Assembly: GCA_000824785.1 (NCBI GenBank)
Contig: CCNB01000006.1
Coordinates: 275,652-339,651 of the forward strand
Source of the DNA: Mesorhizobium plurifarium
GTDB taxonomy: Bacteria; Pseudomonadota; Alphaproteobacteria; Rhizobiales; Rhizobiaceae
Reading direction: 5' to 3'
DNA length: 64,000 bases
Notes under the pieces: model-generated
Database searches by the model: none
Told to the model about the DNA's origin: nothing
The model's input: the letters and a program-made list of their open reading frames with translations, nothing else
Shown: positions 18,774 through 27,205 of the stretch, in pieces
Numbering within the stretch: position 1 is the stretch's first letter
Layout: every line of letters begins with the position of its first letter
Translations under genes and position numbers: made by a program

Positions 18774-19589
18774 GTGAGCGGCTTCAGCATTTCGAGGCAA
18801 TTGGCGATGCTGCGACAAATCTCCGAGGATGTCCGCGCCAACCTGAAGGATCGGCTTCGGGAACTGCGCGACGCGATCCGCCAAGGCCGTCACGACAGCG
18901 CCGGTGATACCTCGCACGACATCGCCGGCAATTTGCCGCCCTTTCCGGGCCGAAGCCTGCTCGGCCATGCCGCGAGCGCGGTCGACGAGGCGCTGACGAT
19001 CGCCGAATCCTTCGTTCCGCATTCCCGGCCGCTCAAGGTCGACGGCACGACCGTGAAAAGCCTGCGGGCCTATTTCCCGCAAGGCGATGAGGACCGGCAG
19101 ATCGGCGGCGAACGTCAGTTCAGGCGTGATATGTATTACCTGACCCGGGCGGTTCTCGCCGGCTACGGCATCGACAATCCCCGTGTCCATGAGGCGAGTT
19201 TTTCCGCCGTGCATGTCGCGATGCGCAAGCGCCACGCGGATCTTCTGGCTGCCGCGACGGCGGACGCGGCATCCACCGACCAGGTCGCGGCGGCCTGCGC
19301 GGCTCTCCTCGTCGAATGCCTCAACCACCGCCCGGTCCAGCCTGGCGAGATCGGGACAGGCCCGGCGATAGCCGGCGACCGGTCTCTCGACATCAGATGC
19401 CTTGCGCCCGTGGTGCTTGCCTGCGGACTGGCGACCAAGGCGCACGGTACGCCCGAGCCCGACATTCTCGAGATCGCCGTGCTGGCGGCCGAGGTGCGGG
19501 AGGATCGCATCAGGCAGGCCTGTGCCCATGCGAATGCGGTCCAGGAGTTGACACCGGTTCTCGCCACGCTGCTCGCGCATCTGACGTAA
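18774..19589 (+). CDS. Hypothetical protein, convergent with the HPr-EI gene
   Basis: 271 aa and not recognised. Mostly alpha-helical and soluble, with no signal peptide, membrane segment or known motif visible; the N-terminal 40 residues look like a charged helix. Translation may begin at GTG 18774 or, with a better ribosome site (GAGG, 9 nt spacing), at ATG 18807. It is divergent from the SorC regulator (92-bp gap) and convergent with the PTS HPr-EI gene (17-bp gap), so it sits within the PTS block without being in either operon. Confidence 0.6.
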   Translation: MSGFSISRQLAMLRQISEDVRANLKDRLRELRDAIRQGRHDSAGDTSHDIAGNLPPFPGRSLLGHAASAVDEALTIAESFVPHSRPLKVDGTTVKSLRAYFPQGDEDRQIGGERQFRRDMYYLTRAVLAGYGIDNPRVHEASFSAVHVAMRKRHADLLAAATADAASTDQVAAACAALLVECLNHRPVQPGEIGTGPAIAGDRSLDIRCLAPVVLACGLATKAHGTPEPDILEIAVLAAEVREDRIRQACAHANAVQELTPVLATLLAHLT

Positions 19590-19606
19590 CCGCCGCGTGG
19601 GATCCG

Positions 19607-21592
19607 CTATCGCTCGGCCGTCATGGCCGCGATGGTCTTCTTGGCGCGCTGGATCGAGGCCGGGCTCATGCTGAGCTCGGTCAGGCCCATCTTCACGAAG
19701 GTCGGGATCAGGTCCGGCCGGCCGGCGGCCTCGCCGCACATGCCCACCATGATGCCGGCGGCGACACCCGCCTTGGCGGTCAGCTCGATCGCCGACATCA
19801 CCGCCGGATTGGTGACGTCGTTCAGCTTGGCGACCGTCGGGTTGAGGCGGTCGGCGGCCATGATGTACTGGGTCAGGTCGTTGGTGCCGATCGAGAAGAA
19901 CGCCACTTCCTTTGCCAAAGCCGGCGCAATCAGAACGGCGGCGGGCGTCTCGATCATCACGCCGAGTTCGAAGCTCGCATACGGCACGCCCTCCGCCTTC
20001 AACTCAGCCGTGCATTCATCGACCAGCGCGCGGGTGCGCGTGACCTCGGCGATCTCCGAAACCATCGGCAGCATCACCTTGATGTTGCCGTGCACGGCGG
20101 CCCTGAGCAGCGCCCGCAGCTGGCGTTTGAAGATGTCGGGACGATCCAGGCACATGCGGATACCGCGCCAGCCGAGGAAAGGATTTTCCTCGTCGGGGAA
20201 TTCGATGCCGGCGATCGGCTTGTCGCCGCCGATGTCGAGCGTGCGCACGATGACCGAATGCGGCGCAAAAGCCTTGGCCAGCGCGCTGTAGGTCTCGGCC
20301 TGCATGTCCTCCGACGGCAGGTGCATGTGGCGCATGAAGAGCAGTTCGGTGCGGAACAGGCCGACGCCCATGGCGCCGGCTTCCTGCGCCGCCTCGATCT
20401 CCTCCAGCGAGCCGATATTGGCCGCGACCTCGATCACCGTGCCGTCGGCGCGGGTAGGCGTCACGCCCTTGAACACTTTCAGCCCGGCGCGCTCCTTCGC
20501 GGCGGCTTCGACACGCCGGGTGAAGTCGGCGCGCACCGTCTCATCCGGATCGGCGATCACATGGCCGGCATTGCCGTCGATTGCCACCTGACTGGCGGTG
20601 CGCAGCTCGTTGACCTTGTCGCCGAGACCCAGCACGGCCGGGATGCCGTGCGAGCGGGCGATGATGGCGATGTGCGAGGTGGCGCCGCCATGGCCGCAGA
20701 CCACGCCGCCGATGCGCTTCAGGGGGGCGCGCGCAAGGTCCCAGGCGCCGATGTCGTCGGCGATCAGGATCGCGCCCTGCGGTATGGTTTCCAGGCTGAC
20801 CTCGTCCTGGCCGAGCAGCACCAGGCAGATCTGCCGGCCGACAGCATGGACGTCGTCGGCGCGGGCGTTGAGATAGTGGTCGTCGACGGCGCTGAAATCG
20901 GCGGCGATGGTGGCCGCGGCCGCGATGACCGCCGAGACCGCGTCGTCACCGCCTTTGATCAGCCTTTCGACCTCGCCGGTCAGGCTGTCGTCGGCGGCGA
21001 TGTCGCGCAGAGCCGCAACGATGCCACGGTCGCCGGCGGAGAGATTGTTCTCGGCAAGCGTGCGATCCATGCGCGCCTGGACGCTGGCGACGGCGCCGCG
21101 GAAGCGCTCGAGCTCACCTTCGATCTCATCGCCCTGCAGGCGCCTGCCCGGTCCCTCGATCTCCGGCGGGAAATGGGCGAAGGCCGGCCCGATCGCCACA
21201 CCCTCGCTGGCGGCGACGCCTTGAAGTTTCGGGGTTCCATCCGTCGGCGCGGCGGCAGGCGGCGCGGTCTCGGAAGCGGGCGCCGCAACTGCGGCTTCCG
21301 GGCCACCCTCACCCGCCTCGCTCTCATCGTCGAGGCCGGCGCGCGGGTTCTCCAGATAGCCGATCAGCGCCTCGATCGCTTCGATTGCGTCGGCGCCGTT
21401 GGCGCGCACGGTGACTTCCTGGTTTTCCTTGACTGCCAAGAGCATCAGCTTGACCGAGCTCTTGGCGCTGACCGCCTTGCCGTCCTTGACCAGCTCGACA
21501 TCGGATTCGAAACCCTTGGCGAGTTTCACGAACCGCGTGGCGGGACGGGCGTGCAAACCTTCGTGCACTCTGACGATGGTCGAGCGTTCCAT
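19607..21592 (-). CDS. PTS HPr-Enzyme I fusion protein
   Basis: 661-aa general PTS phosphocarrier in one chain. An HPr domain (residues 1-85) has the phosphorylated histidine H14 in GLHARPATR and the SAKSSVKLM regulatory-serine region. An acidic/Ala-Pro linker (about 86-122) follows, then Enzyme I (about 123-661) with the phosphohistidine H307 in GGATSH and barrel motifs VGLFRTELLFM and NPFLGWRGIRM. It takes phosphate from phosphoenolpyruvate and passes it via HPr to the IIA protein. It is last in the gutM-IIC-IIB-IIA operon, 47 bp after IIA. Having EI and HPr within a sugar operon suggests a dedicated relay. Confidence 0.93.
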   Translation of the reverse strand: MERSTIVRVHEGLHARPATRFVKLAKGFESDVELVKDGKAVSAKSSVKLMLLAVKENQEVTVRANGADAIEAIEALIGYLENPRAGLDDESEAGEGGPEAAVAAPASETAPPAAAPTDGTPKLQGVAASEGVAIGPAFAHFPPEIEGPGRRLQGDEIEGELERFRGAVASVQARMDRTLAENNLSAGDRGIVAALRDIAADDSLTGEVERLIKGGDDAVSAVIAAAATIAADFSAVDDHYLNARADDVHAVGRQICLVLLGQDEVSLETIPQGAILIADDIGAWDLARAPLKRIGGVVCGHGGATSHIAIIARSHGIPAVLGLGDKVNELRTASQVAIDGNAGHVIADPDETVRADFTRRVEAAAKERAGLKVFKGVTPTRADGTVIEVAANIGSLEEIEAAQEAGAMGVGLFRTELLFMRHMHLPSEDMQAETYSALAKAFAPHSVIVRTLDIGGDKPIAGIEFPDEENPFLGWRGIRMCLDRPDIFKRQLRALLRAAVHGNIKVMLPMVSEIAEVTRTRALVDECTAELKAEGVPYASFELGVMIETPAAVLIAPALAKEVAFFSIGTNDLTQYIMAADRLNPTVAKLNDVTNPAVMSAIELTAKAGVAAGIMVGMCGEAAGRPDLIPTFVKMGLTELSMSPASIQRAKKTIAAMTAER

Positions 21593-21639
21593 GGCAATAC
21601 TCTAGGTTTGGGCGCTATCGACAGACAGCGCGGATATTA

Positions 21640-22020
21640 TCAGGCGGCGATGGTGATGACAGCGCCTGGGGTCAGGGCCGCCACGAGCGCGCCTGTGTCG
21701 ACCTCGGATGCGCAGACTTCGCCGGGCCTTTCGGCCTCGGACGCTCCGTTGAAGGAGATCACGACATGGCCCATCTCGCGCACCTTGCTCCAGGCCGTGG
21801 AGCCGACCGCCGTTATCGTCGCCGAAACCGGGCCGAGCGTGATCGAAGCACCCTTTTGCGGCGCGGCGTCGCTGGGTCCCTGCTCGGTCAGGTGAAGCAC
21901 GGAAACCTCGGCCAGTTCGGGAGGCGAGCCGTCCGCGAAAAGGATGACCACGCCGCCCTCGGCGAGGTCCGCCACTTCGGGTCCGATAGCTGTGACCCGT
22001 GTCTTGAGAAGAACCGACAT
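21640..22020 (-). CDS. srlB: PTS glucitol/sorbitol-type IIA component
   Basis: 126-aa cytoplasmic IIA of the glucitol family. It accepts phosphate from HPr and passes it to IIB. Recalled alignment with E. coli SrlB is collinear, and the phosphorylated histidine falls at the same position (H43, motif VLHL). The family motifs TAVGSTAW, LGPV and the Gly-His-Val core (REMGHVVISFNG) are present. It lies 27 bp after the IIB gene and 47 bp before HPr-EI. The sugar may not be glucitol itself. Confidence 0.9.
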   Translation of the reverse strand: MSVLLKTRVTAIGPEVADLAEGGVVILFADGSPPELAEVSVLHLTEQGPSDAAPQKGASITLGPVSATITAVGSTAWSKVREMGHVVISFNGASEAERPGEVCASEVDTGALVAALTPGAVITIAA

Positions 22021-22047
22021 ATGGCGAACCTCGTTTTTACCTGTGAT

Positions 22048-23052
22048 TTAGAACACGATCAGGGACACGACCCATGCGATCAGCACGGAGACCGGGCCCA
22101 TGATCTGGCGGCTGATGAGCACCGCCGGCACACCGATTTCAATCGTCTTCGGCTTGGCCTCACCGAGCGCCAGACCGACGGGAACGAAATCGCAACCCAC
22201 CTGGGTGTTGTAGGCAAACAGCGCCGGCAGCGCCATTGCGGGCGAGATGGTGCCGTTGGCGATCTGCGGGCCGATGATGGCGACGCCGATGACCTGCGCG
22301 ATGACCGCGCCCGGTCCCAGGATGGGCGACAGGAACGGCAGGCCGCAGATGGCCGAGATGACCAGCAGGCCGACGATGTTGTTGGCCAGCGGACCCATCG
22401 GCTGCGCCAGCACGTCGCCGATGCCCGTGTAGAGAATGAGGCCGATCAGCATGGTCACGAAGGCCATGAAGGGCAGCACGTTGCGGACGACCTGGTCGAT
22501 GGTGCGGCGGCCGGAGTTGAAGAAGATGCCGACCACGCGGCCCATGACGCGGCCGATGGAGCTGATCAGGCCGATAAGCCCGCCTTCGCTCGGTAGCGGC
22601 TCGGCCGCCCTGGCAGTGGTGTTGTTGCTTGAACTCATCGTTGCTGCTCCCCCCGCAGTGGTGACCGCTTCGGATCCGTCCGCCATTGTGACGTTGGCCG
22701 GCTTCACGCCCGAAACGTAGATGTCTTCCGTGATGAACTGGGCGAGCGGACCCGCCTGGCCGACCGGCGTCAGATTGACGGTCGGGATACGCTTGCGCGG
22801 ATAGACGCCGCAGCGCGCCGTGCCGCCGCAGTCGACGACGACGACCGCCATCTCGCTTTCGATCGGCGGCGACTTGAAGCCGTCGACGGCCTGGGCGCCG
22901 GTCATGTCGGCGATGAGCTGCGCCACCGGATGGATGCCGCCGCCGGTCACCGACACGACCTTGTTGCGCTGCTCGGTCGGCTCGATGACCAGAGGGCCGC
23001 CCCAACCGGTGGAGCCCTTCGAGATCTTTACTGCCTTGTATGTCTTGGCCAT
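22048..23052 (-). CDS. srlE: PTS glucitol/sorbitol-type IIB (IIBC2) component
   Basis: 334-aa protein joining a cytoplasmic IIB domain (residues 1-125) to a membrane domain with several hydrophobic segments. The IIB phosphocysteine motif is VVDCGGTARCG (C75, C81), with GSTGWGGPL near the start and ITEDIYVSGVK closing the domain, all collinear with E. coli SrlE. The membrane part has the family stretch LSPILGPGAVIAQVIG. It lies 15 bp after IIC. A linker rich in Ser/Asn/Thr (about 130-150) separates the halves. Confidence 0.92.
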   Translation of the reverse strand: MAKTYKAVKISKGSTGWGGPLVIEPTEQRNKVVSVTGGGIHPVAQLIADMTGAQAVDGFKSPPIESEMAVVVVDCGGTARCGVYPRKRIPTVNLTPVGQAGPLAQFITEDIYVSGVKPANVTMADGSEAVTTAGGAATMSSSNNTTARAAEPLPSEGGLIGLISSIGRVMGRVVGIFFNSGRRTIDQVVRNVLPFMAFVTMLIGLILYTGIGDVLAQPMGPLANNIVGLLVISAICGLPFLSPILGPGAVIAQVIGVAIIGPQIANGTISPAMALPALFAYNTQVGCDFVPVGLALGEAKPKTIEIGVPAVLISRQIMGPVSVLIAWVVSLIVF

Positions 23053-23067
23053 GGTGTCCTCCCGCCC

Positions 23068-23835
23068 TTAGAGCTCGACGCCCTGGCGGCGTGCCATGAT
23101 GGCCGTGATGCGCTCGGTCAGGATGCCCTTCAGCAGGATGACGACGAGGCCGACGATGGCGTACCAGATCGCCACCTTGACGTGATAGCCGTTGGCGATG
23201 ACGCCCCGCTTCTCGAGGTCGAGCAGCGCGACCAGCATGCCGCCCCAAACGAAATACTCGCCGGGGTTGATGTGCGGGAAGAGGCCGAGCGGCGGATGCA
23301 CGTAAGACACCGCGGCGTCGTAGAAGGCGGGCTTGTGCTTTTCTTCCAGGAAGGAGCCGAAGGTGTAGGCCATCGGGTTGGTGAGGAAGAACACCGACAG
23401 GACCGGCAGCACGGTATAGCGGGTCAGCGCGACGCGGCCCGCGCCGCGGGCGAGGCCGTGAACGCGCTCCTCGCCGACCAGTTCGGTGACGGCGTAGAAG
23501 GCGGTCATCAGCACGACCAGGGTCGGAATGATGCCGGTGACGAAGCCGGCGAACACTTCGCCGCCCTTCTGGAAGATGCCGATGAAGTATTTGCCGATGG
23601 CGGTCAGCCAGCCGAGCTGCTCTTCCTGCTGCACGTTCTTCAGCTGTTCCTTGAGCTGATCGGCGGTGACCGGCGCGTTGTCGGTCGTCGCCTGCGCCAG
23701 GACCACGAGATGATCGGTGGCATGCTCGACGCCGAGCTTGCCGTGCCAGGCAGCATCCGAGACCATGGTGCCTGCGACATGCAGGTTATGCACCGCGAGG
23801 TCCGCATGCTGCGCCAATAATGTAATTACAGACAT
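23068..23835 (-). CDS. srlA: PTS glucitol/sorbitol-type IIC component with N-terminal extension
   Basis: 255-aa membrane permease of the glucitol PTS. The SrlA-like core starts near residue 75 (IGKYFIGIFQKGGEVF) and includes the conserved GLFPHINPGEYF motif for sugar binding. About 75 extra residues precede it compared with E. coli SrlA (about 187 aa), partly hydrophilic and glutamine/glutamate-rich. The start is supported by a strong AAGGAGGAG site just upstream. It is second in the operon after gutM (52-bp gap). Confidence 0.9.
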   Translation of the reverse strand: MSVITLLAQHADLAVHNLHVAGTMVSDAAWHGKLGVEHATDHLVVLAQATTDNAPVTADQLKEQLKNVQQEEQLGWLTAIGKYFIGIFQKGGEVFAGFVTGIIPTLVVLMTAFYAVTELVGEERVHGLARGAGRVALTRYTVLPVLSVFFLTNPMAYTFGSFLEEKHKPAFYDAAVSYVHPPLGLFPHINPGEYFVWGGMLVALLDLEKRGVIANGYHVKVAIWYAIVGLVVILLKGILTERITAIMARRQGVEL

Positions 23836-23887
23836 TTCTCCTCCTTATGACCCCTGCCGGTCATTCCCAGCCGGCCGCCGGTGTCGT

Positions 23888-24325
23888 TTAAGCCCTTGCT
23901 ACGTTCAAGCCGGACAGGCCCGGCTTCTTCCCCGGCTCCGACCGCGCGCGGTCGATTTGCTCGATCGCCCGTTTCACGGCCTCGGCCACACCGGGTTCCC
24001 CCTCCCCCATGATCGCAGGGTTGGACCGGAGTCGATCGAGGGGGATGCCCTCGAATTCTTCATGTCGCTTGAACTTAGTCAGCACCGAACGGCCACTCAT
24101 GACCATCATGCGGCGCACGACGAGATCCGGCGTCACGACGATCAGCGCAATCGTGCCCTTGGCGAGCCGTCCGCGGAAATTGCCCGCACCGACGAAGCCG
24201 TCCTTGTACTGAGCCGTGACACCTTTGAAGACGTCCGAATAATGCCGCATCTGCAGCCAGACACCGAGCGATTGCAGCGCCCAGACAACAAACAGCAGAA
24301 GCAGCGCCCACTGCCAGATCGCCAT
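23888..24325 (-). CDS. gutM: GutM-like glucitol operon regulator
   Basis: 145-aa protein with one N-terminal membrane-like segment (residues 4-24) and a soluble domain, collinear with the GutM/SrlM glucitol operon activator family (conserved GxGNFRGR and VVRRMMVMSG regions). It is first in the PTS operon. The ATG at 24325 has an ideal GGAGGAA ribosome site; the longer reading to 24397 does not. How GutM acts is poorly understood; the membrane segment hints at a role at the transporter (inference). Confidence 0.82.
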   Translation of the reverse strand: MAIWQWALLLLFVVWALQSLGVWLQMRHYSDVFKGVTAQYKDGFVGAGNFRGRLAKGTIALIVVTPDLVVRRMMVMSGRSVLTKFKRHEEFEGIPLDRLRSNPAIMGEGEPGVAEAVKRAIEQIDRARSEPGKKPGLSGLNVARA

Positions 24326-24391
24326 TTCGGTTTCCTCCCGAGTCGCTTTCTCCTGCACATATTGAACGGAGCCGAGACGACCCGAAAGTGA

Positions 24392-24416
24392 GAACATTTG
24401 TTTCCTCGAATGTCAA
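24392..24416 (-). promoter_or_regulatory. Candidate operator/promoter of the gut PTS operon
   Basis: On the plus strand GAACATTTGTTTCC (24392-24405) is followed by TGTCAA (24411-24416), which reads TTGACA on the operon strand and could be a -35 element. A closely similar arrangement lies upstream of the SAF-dehydrogenase operon at 31985-32005. It sits about 67 bp before the gutM start. Binding by the SorC regulator is inference. Confidence 0.35.
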
Positions 24417-24513
24417 CATGTATTATATTAGCCGCCATAACGCTCCACAGCCGGCTGGCCGATTTCGGCATTGGCGGCCCTGTGCTAGCCTGTCGTCAAA
24501 CGGGATATGAGAC

Positions 24514-25155
24514 ATGGATCTGCCTTTCAGGCACGAACTCGCGCTTATGCCGGACCTTCGTCACCGGCTGCGGCAACTGCGCTGGTTTCGCGCCACTTTC
24601 CGCAGCAGCGCGAAGGTGGTGTCGGAAACCTTCGGCGTTCGTTTCGAGATCGACGAGGCCAAGCTGACACGCGCCTTTCTCGACTGGATCGAAGTCATGG
24701 AAGCGCAGAAGCGATTCGCTGCGGTCGATCGCGCGGACTTCATCGTCTTCGCCGCCGGGCTGGTGCTGCGCGAGCTGATCCGGCAGGCGCCGGCACGGGA
24801 GGTCTCAGGTCTCAGCGAAATGATCGAGACCGAAGCCAATGCCGGCACGGCGGAAATCGTGCGCTTCTGGCCGGAGGGATTCCTCTATACCAACTATTGC
24901 GTGTCGGCGATCCTGGCCGTGCACGAGCAGGAGTTCGGCACGGCGCCCAGCATCGACAAATGCGCCGACGACCTGCGCACCTGGTGGTCCTACCGCGAGA
25001 ACGCGACGGAAATGCCCGCCTATGCGGTCGCTTTCCTCGACCGGTTCCTCGGCGCCGAGCCCAACTGGATCACGCCCGACCGCGCCCAGTCGCGCCAGGC
25101 CATGCAGCGCGCGCTTGGATCCTCGCCGGTCAGCGAGGCGTTGCGCCAGCTTTGA
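24514..25155 (+). CDS. Hypothetical protein
   Basis: 213 aa and not recognised. The sequence is largely alpha-helical and acidic, without signal peptide or membrane segments. Notable stretches are a basic N-terminus (DLRHRLRQLRWFRATFR), a central region DRADFIVFAAGLVLRELIRQ and an aromatic part (RFWPEGFLYTNYCV). It is divergent from gutM with a gap of about 190 bp and 74 bp upstream of the HAD phosphatase gene. Codon character resembles its neighbours, so it is probably a real gene. Confidence 0.6.
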   Translation: MDLPFRHELALMPDLRHRLRQLRWFRATFRSSAKVVSETFGVRFEIDEAKLTRAFLDWIEVMEAQKRFAAVDRADFIVFAAGLVLRELIRQAPAREVSGLSEMIETEANAGTAEIVRFWPEGFLYTNYCVSAILAVHEQEFGTAPSIDKCADDLRTWWSYRENATEMPAYAVAFLDRFLGAEPNWITPDRAQSRQAMQRALGSSPVSEALRQL

Positions 25156-25229
25156 CGGTTGGCCGCCTTGAACATCTGACTTTTTATCGATAGCGATGTG
25201 CGCATTGGCACAGGAGCCGGGAGACGCGC

Positions 25230-25976
25230 GTGGCGCAACCTAGACTGATGATTTTCGATTGCGACGGCGTTCTCGTCGACAGCGAGCCGCTGGCCGCCAA
25301 GGCCTATGAGCGCGTCTATGAGAAACACGGCATGCCCGGCGTCCATGGCGGCATCATCGCCCAATGCATCGGCATGAAGCAGTCCGACATCATCGTCAAA
25401 ATCAAGGAACTGACCGGCCACCAGTTCCCCCCGACGGCCGACGGCGACATCTGGGCCGAGACCAAGCTACTCTTCTCCGAGGAGTTGAAGCCGACGCCAG
25501 GGATCGCGCCATTCCTTGGCGGGCTTGCCGGAGACCGCTGCGTCGCCTCATCCTCGTCGGTCGAACGCATCAACCACAGCCTGTCGGTGACCGGACTGTC
25601 GCGCTTCTTCGGCGACGCGATCTTCTCCTCCTCGATGGTGAAGAACGGCAAGCCGGCGCCCGACATCTTCCTTTACGCCGCCGAGAAGATGGGCGCGAAA
25701 CCGGCTGACTGCATCGTGGTCGAGGATTCGCCGTTCGGCGTCCAGGGCGCGGTCGCGGCCGGCATGATCGCGATCGGCTACACCGGCGGCGGTCACACCT
25801 ATCCCGAGCATGGCGCGCGGTTGAAAGCGGCCGGCGCCGACTTCGTCTGCGCCGATTGGCACGAAGTGAGCCGGCAATTGGCGGGGCTTGGCGTACCGGC
25901 CCGAGTTAGCGGAGGCTGGGGAAGCGGCGGCGAGTCCAGTCACCGGGCGGGACCAATCCCCCCACGCGGAAATTGA
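25230..25976 (+). CDS. HAD superfamily (subfamily IA) phosphatase
   Basis: 248-aa haloacid dehalogenase-fold hydrolase of the beta-phosphoglucomutase/sugar-phosphatase type. Motif I is FDCDGVLVDSEPL, motif II SSSSVERI, motif III the lysine in KNGKPAPDIF, and motif IV VVEDSPFGVQGA. The GTG start has GGGAG upstream. Its last 24 codons overlap the 3' end of the convergent DUF930-like gene by 71 bp. It probably dephosphorylates a sugar or polyol phosphate; lying between the PTS and SAF operons, it could act on their intermediates (inference). Confidence 0.85.
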   Translation: MAQPRLMIFDCDGVLVDSEPLAAKAYERVYEKHGMPGVHGGIIAQCIGMKQSDIIVKIKELTGHQFPPTADGDIWAETKLLFSEELKPTPGIAPFLGGLAGDRCVASSSSVERINHSLSVTGLSRFFGDAIFSSSMVKNGKPAPDIFLYAAEKMGAKPADCIVVEDSPFGVQGAVAAGMIAIGYTGGGHTYPEHGARLKAAGADFVCADWHEVSRQLAGLGVPARVSGGWGSGGESSHRAGPIPPRGN

Positions 25977-27078
25977 AAGAGAGGACCCTCGTCGCATCGG
26001 CATCGACCTCGCAGCGGAAGCTCAGATCGTACCATTGGGTTGTCGTGCTGAAGGCAGCCTGCGGAGGGTTGAGAACATTGCCTTGCTTCAGGGGAATGGT
26101 CGGCAGCCATTTCGGCGAATAGTCGGCGCTTTGCAATTCCTGATTCAGGACGTTGGCGCAAAGATTGGCAACGCGCTGATCGCGCGGCACGTTCTCCATC
26201 GAGCTCGTAGCCTGCATATTGCCGGTCGCACCCGGCGAGTAAAGCTTCCTGACGCCGGGCAGGCCGGAATAGATCGGCGCTCCCGCAGCCGCGCTGTCGG
26301 CGGAATTCGACCTCCCCGGATTCCCGCTTGGCGCTCTCAAAGCCCTTGCGGATTTGAACTTGATCGCCTTGGAAGGTTTAGGCTTCGCCTTTTCGGTTGA
26401 GGATGGAGGCGCGGGCTTTTCGCCGGCCTCGGCCGTCAATGGCTTCGGTGGCGCGGCCGGCTGTTCTTCGGTGGTTTGTGGCGCTGCCTGTTGTTTGTCG
26501 GGCTGCTGCTTGTCAGTGTCCTCGGTCGGCTGCTTCTCGTCGCTTTGCGCGGGTTTTTCATCCGGCGCGGCAGTTGCCGGCTTCTCTGGGGCCTTGCTGG
26601 AGTCGGCCTGCTGCTCGGGCGTTGCAGGAGCTGGCGGGCTGGGCGCTGGCTTCGGTGCGACAGGCGGTTTTGCTGGTTCATTTTGGGCCGGCGACGGCGC
26701 GTTGGCCGGAGCGCTGCCTCCGTTGAGAGATTTCTCCGGGCCGGTATCCTTTTCGCCATATTGGAAAACGCGCTTCAGAACCGGGATGTCTTGCGGTTTC
26801 GGCGGCTGCGGCGGTGGTGGCTTTTGCTCGGCCTGCTCAGGCGGCTTTTCGGCCTTCTTTTCAGGCTTGGGCTCCGGCGGCTTTGGAGGAGGCTTCGGCT
26901 TGGGCTGATCGGGCGGCGGCACGATCGCGACGTTGACCGGCTGTTCCTGCTGATCCGGCTGTTGGTCGGGTCTCGGCAAGCCGAAGAACAGGAACGCCGC
27001 GATCAGGACATGCAGGAACAGCGATGCGGCCAAGGCCCACCGCCAATTCCGAAACCATTCCCGCATCTTGCCGTTCAT
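25906..27078 (-). CDS. Proline-rich membrane-anchored protein with C-terminal DUF930-like domain
   Basis: 390 aa. A short cytoplasmic start, one membrane segment (about residues 13-35), a long Pro/Lys/Glu/Gln-rich periplasmic region (about 40-265) resembling the spacer of TonB or TolA, and a globular C-terminal domain (about 300-375) that looks like DUF930 (motif NLCANVLNQEL, ending near VLSFNFRVGG). The spacer suggests reach across the periplasm. It has no TonB C-terminal signature that I can see. It converges with the HAD gene and overlaps it by 71 bp. Function is unknown. Confidence 0.7.
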   Translation of the reverse strand: MNGKMREWFRNWRWALAASLFLHVLIAAFLFFGLPRPDQQPDQQEQPVNVAIVPPPDQPKPKPPPKPPEPKPEKKAEKPPEQAEQKPPPPQPPKPQDIPVLKRVFQYGEKDTGPEKSLNGGSAPANAPSPAQNEPAKPPVAPKPAPSPPAPATPEQQADSSKAPEKPATAAPDEKPAQSDEKQPTEDTDKQQPDKQQAAPQTTEEQPAAPPKPLTAEAGEKPAPPSSTEKAKPKPSKAIKFKSARALRAPSGNPGRSNSADSAAAGAPIYSGLPGVRKLYSPGATGNMQATSSMENVPRDQRVANLCANVLNQELQSADYSPKWLPTIPLKQGNVLNPPQAAFSTTTQWYDLSFRCEVDADATRVLSFNFRVGGLVPPGDWTRRRFPSLR

Positions 27079-27205
27079 TGCGCTCCGATGTGGAACGAAA
27101 TAGCGGCGGCTTCAAGCACTTGCCGGGATTCGCGTGAGCTGCCGTCCTGACAAGTCGGTGATCGGAGGGCCTGCGGTACAAGATCAAGGCCCTGCAGGGA
27201 GTGGC

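Noticed and set aside
19316..21895. Very long open frame on the plus strand opposite the HPr-EI gene
   Set aside because: The translation is a low-complexity Arg/Asp/Gly/Ala string without motifs, and the minus strand encodes a complete, motif-perfect HPr-EI. It is a high-GC antisense shadow.
25906..27078. TonB protein
   Set aside because: The proline/lysine-rich spacer and membrane anchor look TonB-like, but the C-terminal domain lacks the TonB signature and better fits DUF930.
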